Virus record (IMG/VR): IMGVR_UViG_3300042006_000263 | Span: 1-33,525 of that record | Reading direction: 5' to 3' (one strand) | DNA: 33,525 nucleotides | Source: a virus | In this document: positions 32,389 through 33,525 of the stretch, piece after piece | How positions within the stretch are numbered: the first letter of the stretch is position 1 | How the letters are laid out: every line of letters starts with the position of its first letter | Notes under the pieces: model-generated | What the model was told of the DNA's origin: nothing | Database searches by the model: none | Seen by the model: the letters and a program-made list of their open reading frames with translations, nothing else | Made by a program: the position numbers and the translations under genes

Positions 32389-32979
32389 TCAGTTCACTGT
32401 TAAGGCGTGATCAAGGTCCGCTGAAGAGAGTCGCTCGGCTTCCTCCAGCGTTCGACGGATCGTCGCGGTGAGATGTTTTTCGATCTGCCAGGGATCCGTC
32501 ATTGCCGCAAGGTCGTAGGACAGCTGAGGTAGCGGTCCGAACAACTGGTCACGCAACAACCGGCCGGCGTCATAGGCGCCAGTCTCGACTGCCTCTCTCG
32601 ATACCAAAGAGCCTTGCGCCTTGCCCAGCTCGATCTCGGCCAACTTGGCCATGTTGTGTTCGCGCAGTGCACGGGATTTCTGGTAGTCGGGGTGTTTGCC
32701 GTCGCTAGGCATCAGCTGCGGCGGCGCAGCCGTGGAAGTCGGCGCCGTCAGGGGCGACAGTTGGCTGTAAACGTCACGTTGAATCCGGTCTTGCTGGTGA
32801 CGGTCGGCGACGGCGGCCTTGCTGGGGTCGCCGGTTTTATCGAGTAGCGCCTCAGTGGCTTCCAAGTCGATCTTGCCATTTTCGGTAAGCACCAGCCGAT
32901 CCTGACTCGCCAATTTCGAAACATAGGATTTGGCCCAGCCGCGCCGGGCCGCGAACTCCGTTTTACTGATGATTGTCAT
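32389..32979 (-). CDS. Terminase small subunit/DNA packaging protein (Nu1-like)
   Basis: A 196-residue protein starting MTIISKTEFAARRGWAKSYV. Residues about 4-45 form a winged-helix DNA-binding domain (KTEFAARRGWAKSYVSKLAS); the middle is flexible, and the C-terminal helical part (DAGRLLRDQLFGPLPQLS) should bind the large subunit. It recognises the phage packaging site. CTGGAG sets the start; the longer frame crosses repeats and is rejected. Confidence 0.9.
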   Translation of the reverse strand: MTIISKTEFAARRGWAKSYVSKLASQDRLVLTENGKIDLEATEALLDKTGDPSKAAVADRHQQDRIQRDVYSQLSPLTAPTSTAAPPQLMPSDGKHPDYQKSRALREHNMAKLAEIELGKAQGSLVSREAVETGAYDAGRLLRDQLFGPLPQLSYDLAAMTDPWQIEKHLTATIRRTLEEAERLSSADLDHALTVN

Positions 32980-32991
32980 GGTTATTCTCCA

Positions 32992-33051
32992 GTTCACCCG
33001 CGAGTTCACCGCGAGTTCACCTGTTCACCTCAGTTCACTAAGCTGGTGAAC
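32992..33051. repeat. GTTCAC repeat cluster upstream of the terminase genes
   Basis: GTTCAC at 32992, 33004, 33015, 33023 and 33033 (spacings 12, 11, 8, 10) and an inverted copy GTGAAC at 33046-33051. The spacing is near one helical turn. A protein binding site, such as a cos/pac recognition region for the small terminase, is inferred from position. Confidence 0.7.
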
Positions 33052-33121
33052 CGTCTGCTAACACAGACCCGCGGGTTTCCGACCCCGTACCCACGGAATA
33101 ACCCCAGGGTCCCCGGCGGTT

Positions 33122-33466
33122 TCAGGCTGGCCCGCCGCCATTCGGCGGGACATCGCACACGCCAAGCCGCTTGGCGGCCCATCGTTCGTACAACCCAATG
33201 GCCACGTCCGCGCCGGCCATTGCCGTTAGGCAACCCAAGGCGCCCGCCGTCCAGAGCGACATGCCCGCCGCGATCATCAGCATCATCGCCGTCACCCCGC
33301 AGACAATGCAGGCACCCGACCGAAGCGCGAGCCTGCGCAACAACGCCCAGCCCCGCGCCCCATCCTTGTCGGCCCGCCACATCTCTCCCGATACGCCACC
33401 GACCAGAGCCAGGACGATCACTAACCAGATCGGCATTTCTGCCAGTGCTTGTTGCTCGCTTGTCAT
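33122..33466 (-). CDS. Putative phage holin
   Basis: A 114-residue protein with three hydrophobic segments (about 12-26 MPIWLVIVLALVGGV, 50-68 ACIVCGVTAMMLMIAAGM, and 70-90) and a hydrophilic C-terminus (KRLGVCDVPPNGGGPA). Size and topology fit a phage holin. It heads the late genes, far from the endolysin at 11.4-12 kb. A hairpin with T-run lies just upstream, and TAGGCG is a weak ribosome site. Confidence 0.8.
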   Translation of the reverse strand: MTSEQQALAEMPIWLVIVLALVGGVSGEMWRADKDGARGWALLRRLALRSGACIVCGVTAMMLMIAAGMSLWTAGALGCLTAMAGADVAIGLYERWAAKRLGVCDVPPNGGGPA

Positions 33467-33484
33467 CGCCTACCCCATGAACGC

Positions 33485-33509
33485 AAAAACCCGGCGCAAT
33501 GGCCGGGTT
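33485..33509 (-). terminator. Hairpin and T-run upstream of the holin gene
   Basis: On the minus strand AACCCGGC..GCCGGGTT with loop CATTGC and TTTTT. It probably ends transcription from genes beyond the right edge or limits entry into the late genes. Confidence 0.75.
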
Positions 33510-33525
33510 TGGTGGTGTGGTGCCT

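Larger units (their letters stand above)
9950..33525 (-). mobile_element. Prophage late region (lambda-like head, P2/Mu-like contractile tail), truncated by the window
   Basis: About 23.5 kb of contiguous minus-strand phage genes in the usual late order: holin, terminase, head, connector, tail completion, baseplate, fibre, sheath, tube, chaperone, tape measure, gpU/X/D, lysis, then an adenine methylase. All structural genes look intact. Both capsid and terminase are present, so this is a phage rather than a tail-only bacteriocin. Integrase, repressor and replication genes must lie right of the window if the prophage is complete. The left limit is set only by the last phage-type gene. Confidence 0.9.

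Noticed and set aside
32992-33051. CRISPR array
   Set aside because: Repeats are six bases with spacers of 2-6 bases, and one copy is inverted; no CRISPR repeat structure or cas genes are seen.
9950-33525. R-type tailocin (tail-only bacteriocin)
   Set aside because: Intact-looking terminase, portal, protease and capsid genes show a phage with a head.

Overview
The window looks like a Pseudomonas chromosome of the fluorescens type. Evidence: high GC, DUF6124- and DUF6555-like small proteins that are common in that genus, a dusA start region, and LexA boxes of the CTG-N10-CAG form. It falls into two parts: an accessory, host-side stretch (about 1-9.9 kb) and most of the late region of a tailed prophage (about 9.95 kb to the right edge).

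Host-side part, left to right: a DUF6124-like gene on the minus strand with a long structured leader whose repeats can pair in mutually exclusive ways over the ribosome binding site; a 21-codon 5' remnant of dusA, a known integration target of mobile elements; a small helical protein gene and an AT-rich DUF3800 gene that look like island cargo; a decayed tRNA-3'-end/attachment-like sequence; a TetR regulator and EamA-type transporter operon with a perfect palindromic operator; a small coiled-coil gene behind a LexA box; several small Pseudomonas proteins, one a relative of the small protein at 1.5 kb; a three-gene cluster whose last gene is frameshifted; and a stand-alone receiver divergent from a soluble histidine kinase.

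Prophage part (all minus strand, so the order of transcription runs right to left): holin, terminase small and large subunits, gpW, portal, ClpP-like protease, decoration protein, major capsid protein, head-tail and tail completion proteins, spike gpV, gp25/W, J, I, tail fibre and its chaperone, contractile sheath and tube, tail assembly chaperone with a frameshifted extension, tape measure, gpU, gpX, gpD, endolysin, Rz with embedded Rz1, and an adenine methylase behind its own LexA box. The head module is lambda-like and the tail is P2/Mu-like and contractile. Integrase, repressor and replication genes are not present and presumably lie beyond the right edge.

The most notable signals are the switch-like DUF6124 leader, two separate LexA-controlled genes (one uncharacterised, one a phage methylase), a duplicated tail chaperone with a +1/-2 frameshift extension, repeated 'hairpin, T-run, CTGGAG, ATG' cassettes before selected phage genes, and a cluster of GTTCAC repeats in front of the terminase genes.
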